Positions 24,267 to 33,196 of a stretch of DNA of 51,852 nucleotides are shown in pieces. The first letter of the stretch is position 1. Each line of letters begins with the position of its first letter. A program made the translations under genes and the position numbers. The stretch comes from Acidobacteriaceae bacterium (lineage in GTDB: Bacteria; Acidobacteriota; Terriglobia; Terriglobales; Acidobacteriaceae), in NCBI GenBank assembly GCA_027449965.1, contig DAIDKP010000009.1:66753-118604 (forward strand), given 5' to 3'. The notes below the pieces were generated by a model. It was not told the DNA's origin. It saw only the letters and a list, made by a program, of their open reading frames with translations, and did no database searches.

Positions 24267-26726
24267 ATGTTTAACCTCTCCGGTAACCGACAATCCGACC
24301 CCAATGTACGCGGAAATCACGTGACTACTCCCTCTGTATCCAGGCACTATCCCGTTCTACCTGTTCGGGATACAGTGCTTTTTCCGCACGCAGTCCTGCC
24401 CCTGACCGTAGGACGCGAAAGCTCCGTTCAGCTCATTGAATCTCTCGGTGAACAGCGCACTATCGTCGTTGTTGCCCAGCGCGATCCACGCGTGGACAAT
24501 CCGCAACCGGATGATCTGCACGAGTGGGGCACGTTGGCGACCGTCCACAAAGTCGTCAAAATGCCCAACCAGAGCCGCTTTGTCTTCACCGAAGGCACCG
24601 AGCGTGTGCGCCTGCGGCAGTTCACACAGACCGAGCCATTCCTTCTGGCCGAGGTTGAAGTCGTTCCCGAGTCCGTCTTTGACTCTACACAGCCTGACAT
24701 GGAGGTGCAGGCACTGCAACGCAACGCCGTCGCCCAGTTCCAGCAGATTGTCTCTGCTTCGCCCACGCTCTCCGATGAGTTGCAGACCATCTCCGCCAAT
24801 ATCGAAGAGCCGGGTCGCGCTGCGGACTTCATCGCCGCCTCGCTGCCGTTTCTCACCACCGCCGACAAGCAGGGTCTGCTTGAACTGAGTTCCGTCAATG
24901 ATCGACTGGAACGTGTCAACCAGCTTTTAGCCAAGGAGCTGGAGGTCCAGCAGCTTCGCACCCGCATTCAAAGCGAGGTACAGGATCAGGTCCAGCAATC
25001 GCAGCGCGACTACTACCTCCGCGAGCAGCTCAAGGCCATCCAGAAGGAGTTGGGCGAGGCCGACGAGGGGCAGCGCGACATCGACGATCTGCGCAAAAAG
25101 ATCGAATCCGCTGGCATGTCCGAAGATGTACGCAAAGTCGCCGACAAGGAACTGAGCCGCCTGGCCCGGATGTCGCCCATGGCCGCCGACACTGCCATGC
25201 AGCGCAACTACGTCGAGTGGCTCGCAACCCTTCCCTGGAGCAAGAGCAGCGGCACCACCATCGATCTCGCCTACGCGCGCCAGATTCTCGACGCTGACCA
25301 CTACGGCCTCAAAAAGGTCAAAGACCGCATCCTGGATTACCTCAGCGTCCTCCAGCTCAAGCCCGACATGAAAGGCCCGATTCTCTGCTTCGTTGGACCT
25401 CCGGGCGTCGGCAAAACCTCGCTCGGTCGTTCCATCGCGCGTGCTCTTGGACGCAACTTCCAGCGTCTTTCCCTCGGAGGCATGCACGACGAGGCCGAGA
25501 TTCGCGGCCATCGTCGCACCTACGTCGGAGCGTTACCCGGTCAGATCATCCAATCTATTCGTCGTGCCGAGGTCAACGACCCCGTCCTCATGCTCGATGA
25601 GGTGGACAAGCTGGGCCGTGACTTCCGAGGCGATCCCGCCGCGGCGCTGCTTGAAACGCTTGATCCCGAGCAGAACGCCACCTTCCGCGACAACTATCTT
25701 GATGTTCCCTTTGACCTGTCCAAGGTGCTCTTCATCTGCACCGCCAACATGCTTGATCCCATCCCCGAGCCGCTGCTTGATCGCATGGAGATCATTCCGC
25801 TGCAAGGCTACAGTGAAGAAGAGAAGGTGCACATCGCCTTCAATTACCTCATCCCGCGCCAGATCGAAGCCAATGGCATTCGCGGTGACCAGATCGACTT
25901 CCCTGAGGACTCTGTCCGTCATCTCGTCCGTCATTACACCCGCGAAGCCGGCGTCCGCAAACTGGAGCAGGTCATCGGCACCATCTGCCGCAAGCAGGCT
26001 CGTCGTATCGTCGAGGGCAACGACACCACGCTGATCGTCACCCGCGAGATTCTCCAGGAGTTCCTCGGTGGTCAACAGGTACGCGTTGACAGCGAAATCT
26101 TCGAGCGCACCCAGCGCCCCGGTGTTGCTGTCGGACTGGCCTGGACCCCGGCGGGCGGCGATGTGCTCTTCGTCGAAGCCAACAAAATGAAGGGCAAAGG
26201 TGGTTTCACCATGACCGGCCAGATCGGCGACGTCATGCAGGAGTCCATGCAGGCCGCGCTCACCTGGGTCCGCTCCAACGCCGCCCTCATCGACGTAGAA
26301 GAGGACTTCACTTCAGCCACCGACCTGCACATCCACGTTCCCGCCGGAGCCATCCCCAAGGATGGACCCTCCGCGGGCGTCACCATGGTCACTACGCTTG
26401 TCTCGCTGCTCACCAACACGCCGGTTCGGCCTTTCACCGCCATGACCGGCGAAATCACGCTCAGCGGCAACGTGCTGCCTGTCGGCGGCATCAAGGAGAA
26501 ATTCCTTGCCGCCCGTCGCGCCGGTGTCCAGCACGTGATACTTCCGGCGGAGAATCGTCAGAACGTCGACGAAGACCTGACCGCCGCTCAACTGGAAGGG
26601 GTCACGATCCACTACGTCACGCGCGTCGAAGAGGTGCTTGCCGCCGCGCTTCCACTCCTTTTCGCTCAGCCTGCAGGACGCCTGCCGCGCTTCCAGCCCG
26701 GTAGCGAACCTGCCGCGATGGCCTGA
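24267..26726 (+). CDS. lon: ATP-dependent protease Lon
   Basis: Hexameric AAA+ serine protease that degrades misfolded and regulatory proteins. The 819-residue protein has the substrate-binding N-domain (~30-220, [17 protein letters not shown]), a coiled middle region, the AAA+ module (Walker [10 protein letters not shown], Walker [11 protein letters not shown], sensor [11 protein letters not shown]) and the protease domain with catalytic Ser702 in KDGPSAG and Lys743 in GGIKEK. The first ~30 residues are polar and atypical. ATG at 24267 with GAGG upstream is preferred over a TTG at 24249. Expression is probably stress-responsive through the ECF-type promoter upstream. Confidence 0.96.
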   Translation: MFNLSGNRQSDPNVRGNHVTTPSVSRHYPVLPVRDTVLFPHAVLPLTVGRESSVQLIESLGEQRTIVVVAQRDPRVDNPQPDDLHEWGTLATVHKVVKMPNQSRFVFTEGTERVRLRQFTQTEPFLLAEVEVVPESVFDSTQPDMEVQALQRNAVAQFQQIVSASPTLSDELQTISANIEEPGRAADFIAASLPFLTTADKQGLLELSSVNDRLERVNQLLAKELEVQQLRTRIQSEVQDQVQQSQRDYYLREQLKAIQKELGEADEGQRDIDDLRKKIESAGMSEDVRKVADKELSRLARMSPMAADTAMQRNYVEWLATLPWSKSSGTTIDLAYARQILDADHYGLKKVKDRILDYLSVLQLKPDMKGPILCFVGPPGVGKTSLGRSIARALGRNFQRLSLGGMHDEAEIRGHRRTYVGALPGQIIQSIRRAEVNDPVLMLDEVDKLGRDFRGDPAAALLETLDPEQNATFRDNYLDVPFDLSKVLFICTANMLDPIPEPLLDRMEIIPLQGYSEEEKVHIAFNYLIPRQIEANGIRGDQIDFPEDSVRHLVRHYTREAGVRKLEQVIGTICRKQARRIVEGNDTTLIVTREILQEFLGGQQVRVDSEIFERTQRPGVAVGLAWTPAGGDVLFVEANKMKGKGGFTMTGQIGDVMQESMQAALTWVRSNAALIDVEEDFTSATDLHIHVPAGAIPKDGPSAGVTMVTTLVSLLTNTPVRPFTAMTGEITLSGNVLPVGGIKEKFLAARRAGVQHVILPAENRQNVDEDLTAAQLEGVTIHYVTRVEEVLAAALPLLFAQPAGRLPRFQPGSEPAAMA

Positions 26727-26754
26727 AAACCGGGGAACAGACGACGATCCCATA

Positions 26755-26789
26755 CACTGAGCCTGTGCTTTCGCGGCACAGGCTCAGTG
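26755..26789 (+). terminator. Terminator-like hairpin after lon
   Basis: A perfect 13-bp stem: CACTGAGCCTGTG (26755-26767), 9-base loop, CACAGGCTCAGTG (26777-26789), followed by CTTTCC. Position 28 bases past the lon stop and stem strength fit a transcription terminator with a weak T tract. Confidence 0.6.
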
Positions 26790-26847
26790 CTTTCCGTCCT
26801 CCAGCCATTCACAAATCCAGCTATCCTCTTACGAGGAGAGATCGATC

Positions 26848-27363
26848 ATGCTCACAGATGAGGATTTTCTGCGCCGCGCCATCCAGCTTGCCGTCCACAA
26901 CGTTCACTCCGGCGCCGGCGGACCCTTTGCCGCTGTCATCGTGCGCGACGGTCAGATACTCGGGGAAGGCGCAAACTCCGTCACGCGAACGCTCGATGCC
27001 ACGGCCCACGGTGAGGTGAACGCCATCCGCGACGCCTGCCGGCGCACGGGTCAGTTCCTTCTCACTGGCTGCACGCTCTACACCAGTTGCGAGCCTTGCC
27101 CCATGTGCCTTGCCGCCTGTTACTGGGCGCAGATCGAGCGCGTTGTCTTCGGTGCTTCCCAGGATGATGCCGCCAGTGCCGGATTTGGCGACGCAACCCT
27201 CTATCGCGAATTCTCGTTGCCAGCCGCCGAGCGCGCCCTACCCGTCGTCGGGATGCTGCAAGCGGAAGCGCTGGCTGCTTTTGATGCCTGGCAAGAATCC
27301 GCACAACGCATTGACTACGGCTCGCTGCCCCCGGGCCTGAATGCGAGGTCGCCTGATTTCTGA
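26848..27363 (+). CDS. Guanine deaminase-like nucleoside deaminase
   Basis: Zinc hydrolase of the cytidine-deaminase fold, probably converting guanine to xanthine. The 171-residue protein has the zinc site HGEVNAIR (His plus catalytic Glu; Gly replaces the more common Ala) and SCEPCPMCLAA (two Cys ligands). The GGPFAAVIV start, the GASQDDAASAGFGD segment and the C-terminal AFDAWQESAQRIDY resemble B. subtilis GuaD more than TadA, which lacks this swapped tail. GAGGAG is well placed before the ATG. Confidence 0.85.
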   Translation: MLTDEDFLRRAIQLAVHNVHSGAGGPFAAVIVRDGQILGEGANSVTRTLDATAHGEVNAIRDACRRTGQFLLTGCTLYTSCEPCPMCLAACYWAQIERVVFGASQDDAASAGFGDATLYREFSLPAAERALPVVGMLQAEALAAFDAWQESAQRIDYGSLPPGLNARSPDF

Positions 27364-27393
27364 GCCTGAGTTCAGAGCAGGATCAGCGTGGAT

Positions 27394-30027
27394 TTACGGC
27401 GCGATACGCGGCGGTTCGAGCGCAGCCTGAATCTTATCCGCGATTCCAGCCTGCATCTCTTTGTCCAGTTTCTGGCCCCTGTGCGTCAAATAGAAGACGT
27501 CAATTGCCGTTTCGCCTTCTGTGTCGATCAACGCGACCTCGATGTTGCAGCCATCCTCATGCAGCACCAGCGCAATCCGTCGCAGCAATCCCGGTGAATC
27601 CTGTGCCACCACCTGCAACAGCGTTGAGTGTTGCGACGACTCGGAATCAAAGCTGAGACGTGTCGCGACCGTCACCTTCGCTGATCCGCTCCTGCCAGCG
27701 TTTCGGCGGCTTGCCAGCAGTTGCTCCACAGAGACGCGCTGCTCCAGAATCTCTCGCATATTGTGCAGGAATCGATCTTTTTCGGTGGGATTCAGCTCAA
27801 ACGTGCGATAGCTGTCCATGAAGTGAAAGCTGTCCACAATCACGCCTGCATCGTTGGCAAAGGCATCGGCTTTCACAATATTCATGCCCCAGGCGGCCAG
27901 CGCTCCGGCTACGTCGGCAAACAGTCGGCTGCGGTCACGTGCCACCACTGTCAGCTCCACAAGCTGTCGGTGCGGCCGCAGCTCAATCTGCACCGGGTCT
28001 TTTTCCAGTCGGGCCGCCATCTGGTAGTGGTTGCGAATCTGCTCCGGCAACCGCGTCTGCAGATAGCGCTGCGGCAGTCCCTCCAGAAAATGCCGAATCG
28101 CCTCCGAGGGATTCTGCTTGTGTTTCGCTCCCGTGCCGCTGACCATCGCGCCAATCCGAAACAGCAGCGTCGGGTCCACATCCGCGTGATAGCGCTCCTC
28201 GTCCACCGACCGATCCATGAAGTTTGCCGTCGCCATATAAAGCTGCCACAGATTTTCCGCCTTCCACGGTGTCAGCGCATCCGGATGCACCGCTTTAATG
28301 TCGGCATAGGTCATCACGGTAAGCATGCGCAGCAGTTGGGGACTGCCCACCTTCTCCGCCAGCCGACGCACATTGTCTGCGTCAAAGATGTCGCGGCGCA
28401 GCGCGTTCGACACCTCCAGATGCATCCGGATCAGCTTGCGAACCGTCTCCCGTTCCTCCGGATCAAAGTCCAGTCTGGCTAGAAAACTTTCGGAAAGCTC
28501 GACGGACTGCACGGTATGATCGCCCGTCCTGCGAGCCTTGCCCGTGTCATGCAGCAGCAGCGAAAGCAACAGCAGGTCCAGCCGCTCCATCTCCGGCAAC
28601 AGCGTGCCCAGCCGCTGTTCATAGTCGTGCATCGGGCGACGCAATCCATGCACATTGTCAATCGTCAGGAAGGTATGTTCATCCACCGTGTAGCGGTGAT
28701 AGCTGTCGCGAATCACCAGCGCGTCAATGCCATGAAACTCCGGCAGCAACATCTCCAGAATCCCCAGCGCATGCATCGTTCGCAACGCATGAGCGGCATG
28801 TGGACCGATCAGAACCTCACGCAGACAGTTCCACAGATACGGACCCTCCGGCAGATGAATCGCCAGCACCGGTAAAGCATCCGAAATGCGATCTTCCGCC
28901 GCCTGGGTCAGCGTGTATCCGTGGTTGGCCATCATGGCAAAGATGCGAAGCAGCGCGTCCGTATCCTGCATCTGCGACTGCGTCGTCGCAATATCGATGC
29001 GCCCCTGTTCCAGAAAGAAATCCGTTCCGCTGATCGGCTGCCGCCGTCGTCGAAATTGTTTATAGAAGCTGACCGGCGCCGGTGCCTGCTCCATCAGCAG
29101 CACCGCGCGCCGATTGACCGTGCGCGCGTGGCGGTAGTAGGTGCGCATCCAATAGGCCGGGTCTGCCGAACCGCGCGTCTCCAGCCCCACAGAGTTCGCC
29201 GCGGCCTCATCCTGCGATTGCCAGTCCAGTGTATTGTCGTCCCGGCCATGACGCAGATGCAGAAAGCAGCGCGTCGCCGCCAGAAAATCAAACGCCACGC
29301 TCGCGTCAGCTTCCACGCCGATTGCGCCTGCGCGTTCGTTGCGCATCCGCGGCCACTGTCGCGTCTCCTTCAGGTGAAAAAGCAGTGCAAACCACGGAGC
29401 CAGATGATAATCCCGCAAGCCGCCCGGACCATCCTTCAGGTTCGGTTCCAGGTGAAAGATCGTATTTCCAAATCGTGCGTGACGCGCGCGCGCAATCTCG
29501 CCCAGCTTCTGGGTAATCGTGTTCCAGTCGCTGAGCAGTACGCCCGGAAAGATATCCTGCCTCAGCTTCAGAAACAGTGGAAAGTCGCCGGTCAGAAAGC
29601 GATGGTCAAACGTGGCCAGCGTAAACTCCAGATTGTCGCGATCAAACCGTCCACACTCCTTCATCGTTCGATACACGGGACTGGCGCGCAGCCCGATATC
29701 CCACATCGCCTGATGCACAGTCCGCGCCGCGTCCTTGGCGCGTTTTTCCATCTCTTCATTGGCAAAGGCAAACAGCAGGTCCACGTCGGAGAAAGGGAAC
29801 AGGTCTTTACGACCATATCCGCCCAGCGCCAGCAGGCAGACGCCATTCAGCGGTTCGCGGCCCGTGGCCCGCTGCCACAACTCCGTCACAATCCGATCCA
29901 CCATCGTCGTTCTGCGGCGAATCGTAGCCGTGCCATCTCCGGTCCGTTCATAGGTCAGGCGAAGCTGCTCGGTTTCACGCAGGTACTGTTCCTGGATATC
30001 TTCAAATGCCAGCAGAGTGGACTCCAT
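27394..30027 (-). CDS. glnD: PII uridylyltransferase / uridylyl-removing enzyme GlnD
   Basis: Senses glutamine and adds or removes UMP on PII (GlnB). The 877-residue protein has the nucleotidyltransferase site GGYGRKDLFPFSDVDLLF (~70-87), a helical linker, the HD phosphohydrolase (~430-560; HTFLTID and LLLHDTGKARRTGDH) and two ACT domains at the C-terminus (~700-780, VELTVVARDRSRLFADV; ~800-870, LQVVAQDSPGLLRRIAL). Domain order and length are standard. It is separated from glnB by the DUF429-like gene; all four nitrogen-cluster genes run on the minus strand. Confidence 0.95.
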   Translation of the reverse strand: MESTLLAFEDIQEQYLRETEQLRLTYERTGDGTATIRRRTTMVDRIVTELWQRATGREPLNGVCLLALGGYGRKDLFPFSDVDLLFAFANEEMEKRAKDAARTVHQAMWDIGLRASPVYRTMKECGRFDRDNLEFTLATFDHRFLTGDFPLFLKLRQDIFPGVLLSDWNTITQKLGEIARARHARFGNTIFHLEPNLKDGPGGLRDYHLAPWFALLFHLKETRQWPRMRNERAGAIGVEADASVAFDFLAATRCFLHLRHGRDDNTLDWQSQDEAAANSVGLETRGSADPAYWMRTYYRHARTVNRRAVLLMEQAPAPVSFYKQFRRRRQPISGTDFFLEQGRIDIATTQSQMQDTDALLRIFAMMANHGYTLTQAAEDRISDALPVLAIHLPEGPYLWNCLREVLIGPHAAHALRTMHALGILEMLLPEFHGIDALVIRDSYHRYTVDEHTFLTIDNVHGLRRPMHDYEQRLGTLLPEMERLDLLLLSLLLHDTGKARRTGDHTVQSVELSESFLARLDFDPEERETVRKLIRMHLEVSNALRRDIFDADNVRRLAEKVGSPQLLRMLTVMTYADIKAVHPDALTPWKAENLWQLYMATANFMDRSVDEERYHADVDPTLLFRIGAMVSGTGAKHKQNPSEAIRHFLEGLPQRYLQTRLPEQIRNHYQMAARLEKDPVQIELRPHRQLVELTVVARDRSRLFADVAGALAAWGMNIVKADAFANDAGVIVDSFHFMDSYRTFELNPTEKDRFLHNMREILEQRVSVEQLLASRRNAGRSGSAKVTVATRLSFDSESSQHSTLLQVVAQDSPGLLRRIALVLHEDGCNIEVALIDTEGETAIDVFYLTHRGQKLDKEMQAGIADKIQAALEPPRIAP

Positions 30028-30145
30028 CAGGCTCTTTGCCTTTTTCCTGCCAGTGGAATGAAAAGAGATGCGTCCTCAGAATAAGCGATTCCGCACGCCT
30101 GCGAACCAGAATGCGCGAAACAACCCGGCGACCGGCTCACTGTGT

Positions 30146-31147
30146 CTAGAGCAACGGATACTTCAGGCCAAAGATCCATCCCTCGACAGCTCGAATCCTT
30201 GGCTCCTCAGGCTCCAGTGAAGGGCCATAATCCTCAAGCGCCGCCAGCATCCCGAACAGGCCAATCGTCGCATCCAGCGCGTCGTCCTGTTCGTCGCGCG
30301 TCTCGACGTGAGGGCGCGTCAGGTCTGTCTCTACAAATCCGTTCAGAATCTGCCTGCGCAGCTTGCGGTCGATCCGCACTCCCATGCGGTGAGCTGTCTC
30401 CAGCCACGCCGGAGCCAACTCTCTGCGGCGCGATGCATACCGTTTACCACGCAGGGCATGGCCAAAGAGTCGCCTATGATATTCCGTTGGATAGGTCTCC
30501 GTCGCCACCACCACGCCCGGCTGAATCAACGCTTCCATCGTGCCGTGAAACGGCCATAGACACAGCCTTTCAGGATGCCGTGTCCGCTCTGGCCCCAGCA
30601 CATTGCGCCAGCCCAGCAGAGCACTCTTGCCCACCTGATTGCCGCCCAGCGTCCAGAACAGGGAACTGGCGCTTGTCCGCTCCGCATGGCGCAGCTCGCA
30701 CTCACGATATAACGCATTCCTGTCCGCAAGTCCCAGCGCTTCATGAATCGCATCTCGACGCGCGCCACCCGGACGAATCGGATAAAACGGACGCTCCAGT
30801 GTGATCTCTTCTTCGGTGGCACAAACCTCATGAAAACGGCTCCAGCGCGGAGAGCCGGAGCCGTTTTCATGCATGACCAGTTGTTCAAGAAACTGCGGAA
30901 ATGATTCAATTCCACACAGCGATGCGTAGCTCGCAGGCAATCCGATGGGAAAATCAAATCCAATCAGAATGCTGGCTTTGCTGCCGCGGTGCCGTCTGAG
31001 CCTTTCCAGCAGGGTACTCATCTCGCCCACCGGCTGCGGCGAATACACCACAAAACCCGCCCGCTGCCGCTCTGCCAATGCAATCCAACGCTTCGAGGGC
31101 TGTGAACCCCAGTCGCAATGCGCCACGAGTTCCGGTAGCTGGTTCAA
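30146..31147 (-). CDS. DUF429-like RNase H-fold protein
   Basis: A 333-residue protein of unknown function. Motifs GFDFPIGLP (~55-70), VVVATETYPTEYH (~220) and EQDDALDATIGLFGMLAAL (~285-305) place conserved acidic residues as in the DUF429/RNase H-like superfamily; this is inference from pattern. It begins at TTG 14 bases after the glnB stop, so it is probably expressed with glnB. GTG at 31126 is an alternative start. The gene contains a 15-bp inverted repeat (see 30829-30871). Confidence 0.65.
   Translation of the reverse strand: MNQLPELVAHCDWGSQPSKRWIALAERQRAGFVVYSPQPVGEMSTLLERLRRHRGSKASILIGFDFPIGLPASYASLCGIESFPQFLEQLVMHENGSGSPRWSRFHEVCATEEEITLERPFYPIRPGGARRDAIHEALGLADRNALYRECELRHAERTSASSLFWTLGGNQVGKSALLGWRNVLGPERTRHPERLCLWPFHGTMEALIQPGVVVATETYPTEYHRRLFGHALRGKRYASRRRELAPAWLETAHRMGVRIDRKLRRQILNGFVETDLTRPHVETRDEQDDALDATIGLFGMLAALEDYGPSLEPEEPRIRAVEGWIFGLKYPLL
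30829..30871. repeat. 15-bp perfect inverted repeat inside the DUF429-like gene
   Basis: CATGAAAACGGCTCC (30829-30843), a 13-base spacer, then GGAGCCGTTTTCATG (30857-30871). Arms are identical as reverse complements, within coding sequence. Too perfect for ordinary codon constraint; may form an mRNA hairpin. Confidence 0.85.
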
Positions 31148-31161
31148 GCCTTACTCATTCG

Positions 31162-31503
<342 letters not shown>

Positions 31504-31674
31504 TCACAAACCTCGCCTCACAGAATATAACCTCGACCGCACATTTACTGCTCACGCACACCCTGATTCCTGCACGCGAGGTATCCACTTCGGTACAGCC
31601 CTGACTGAAAGTTGCCGCGCCCCTTGCGGCAAGCCACAAAACAGGCGCGGCGGAGTGGACCACAGATCTGTTCA

Positions 31675-32967
31675 TTACTGGCCAAAATCGTAAGCTTCTT
31701 CGCCATGCTGCGACAGATCGAGCCCCGTTGACTCATCCTCCTCGCTCACGCGCATACCGATCAGCTTATCCACAATCACCAGCAGAATCAGTGTGCCGAC
31801 GATCGAGATTCCCCATGCAATCGCCACACCCACTGCCTGGTTCAGCAACTGATGCCAGTTCCCATCCAGTCCGCCCACGGGGAGCAGATTTCCGTGCGCA
31901 TCCTTGCCAAAGACAGGATTGATCACAGCCACCGCAAAGATGCCCGTCAGCAGCGCACCCAGTGTGCCGCCCGCGCCATGCACTCCAAAGGCATCCAGCG
32001 AATCGTCGTAGCCAAAGAAGTTCTTCACCGTCGTCACCATCTGGAAGCAGAACACGCCCGCAATCAATCCGATGATGATCGCCGACATCGGCGACACAAA
32101 ACCCGAAGCCGGAGTAATTGCCACCAGCCCGGCTACTGCGCCGGAGATCGCACCCAAAGCCGTCGGCTTGCCGTTGTGGATCCACTCCGCCACCGTCCAG
32201 GAAACGGCGGCAGCGGCCGCTGCAAAATGAGTCGCTACAAACGCGGAAGTCGCCAGGCCGCTGGCTGCCAGCGCGGAACCAGCGTTAAACCCAAACCAGC
32301 CCACCCACAACATGCACGCGCCCACCACGCTCAGCACCATCGAATGCGGTGGCATCGCCGTCTTCGGATACCCGACGCGCTTGCCCAGATACAGCGCCGT
32401 CACCAGCGCCGAGACGCCCGAGGTCACATGCACCACCGTGCCGCCGGCAAAGTCCAGGCAGGGAAAACGCCCGCCCACCGAGTTCAGCAATCCGCCCACG
32501 CCCCACACCATGTGCGCCATCGGCGTATACACCAGCAGCGACCACAGCGACAGAAACACCGCCAGCGCGCTGAAGCGCACTCGCTCGGCAAACGCTCCGG
32601 TAATCAGCGCCGGTGTGATGATGGCAAACATGAGCTGATAGACCATATACGTCTGGTGCGGAATCGTCGCTGCGTAGCTTGGATTCGGGTCCAGCCCAAC
32701 GCCGTGCAGCAGGAAGTAGTGAAATCCTCCGATGAAGCTGTTGCCTGAGCTGAACGCAAGCGAATACTCGACCACGGCCCAGAGCATCGTCACGATGCCC
32801 ATCATCGCAAAGCTTTGCATCATCGTGCTCAGCATGTTTTTGCGCCGCACCAGGCCGCCATAGAACAGCGCCAGACCCGGCCCGGTCATCATCAACACCA
32901 GCGCTGCGGAAACCAGCATCCAGGAGTTATCACCCGCCGATTGCGCATTGGCAACCGCCGTCTGCAA
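31675..32967 (-). CDS. amtB: Ammonium transporter AmtB, 5' end disrupted
   Basis: Trimeric NH3/NH4+ channel. Starting from the first available start codon (TTG at 32967) the product has 430 residues and eleven helices, with family segments GDNSWMLVSAALVLMMTGPG, DFAGGTVVHVTSG and GAISGAVAGLVAITPA, and the pore histidines (VHVTSG; FGVHGAGGTLG). The frame is, however, open upstream and clearly codes a signal-peptide end (see next feature), so TTG 32967 is not the native start. Host-like sequence ends near 33,050 without any ATG/GTG/TTG in frame, because the mobile element sits there. Expression and export of this copy are doubtful. Confidence 0.9.
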   Translation of the reverse strand: MQTAVANAQSAGDNSWMLVSAALVLMMTGPGLALFYGGLVRRKNMLSTMMQSFAMMGIVTMLWAVVEYSLAFSSGNSFIGGFHYFLLHGVGLDPNPSYAATIPHQTYMVYQLMFAIITPALITGAFAERVRFSALAVFLSLWSLLVYTPMAHMVWGVGGLLNSVGGRFPCLDFAGGTVVHVTSGVSALVTALYLGKRVGYPKTAMPPHSMVLSVVGACMLWVGWFGFNAGSALAASGLATSAFVATHFAAAAAAVSWTVAEWIHNGKPTALGAISGAVAGLVAITPASGFVSPMSAIIIGLIAGVFCFQMVTTVKNFFGYDDSLDAFGVHGAGGTLGALLTGIFAVAVINPVFGKDAHGNLLPVGGLDGNWHQLLNQAVGVAIAWGISIVGTLILLVIVDKLIGMRVSEEDESTGLDLSQHGEEAYDFGQ

Positions 32968-33055
32968 AGCGGCAATCTGCGCTTGAGTTGCAGGTGCCTG
33001 ACCGCCGGCAGCCGGAGCCTGCGCCAGAGCGCTGACCCCGGTCAGGGTGACAAAT
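32968..33055 (-). other. Remnant of the amtB 5' end and host/element junction
   Basis: Reading amtB backwards, codons continue as VTLTGVSALAQAPAAGGQA, a typical signal-peptide end with an ALA-QA cleavage site in G+C-rich host codons. At about 33,050 composition flips to A+T-rich DNA. The frame stays open to an in-frame TAA at 33,139-33,141 but offers no usual start codon. I infer that the element joined here, replacing the first ~10-20 codons of amtB. Confidence 0.65.
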
Positions 33056-33098
33056 ATAACGTAAATAACTATAAATAAACAAGATAGTTTTTTGATAT

Positions 33099-33123
33099 TA
33101 TCTGTACAAGTCCTGCACAGATA
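33099..33123. other. Candidate integrase core site
   Basis: TATCTGTAC, a 7-base spacer AAGTCCT, and GCACAGATA: 9-bp arms matching at 8 of 9 positions around a 7-base centre, the geometry of a tyrosine-recombinase core. It lies 74 bp before the integrase ATG. The host junction judged by composition is ~50 bp to the left, so this could instead be an accessory site. Confidence 0.4.
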
Positions 33124-33171
33124 CGAGGATTCAAGAACTTACGGAAAAATCCTACACGGAACCTGCACAGA
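33112..33171 (+). repeat. Direct repeats before the integrase gene
   Basis: CCTGCACAGA at 33112-33121 and 33162-33171, with a variant CCTACACGGA at 33151-33160. Spacing and place suggest arm-type integrase or excisionase binding sites. Confidence 0.6.
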
Positions 33172-33196
33172 ACGAGTCAAACGATGGAGGCCAATT

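Noticed and set aside
26848..27363. Deaminase considered as tRNA adenosine deaminase TadA
   Set aside because: The C-terminal AFDAWQES region and GASQDDAASAGF segment fit guanine deaminase better.
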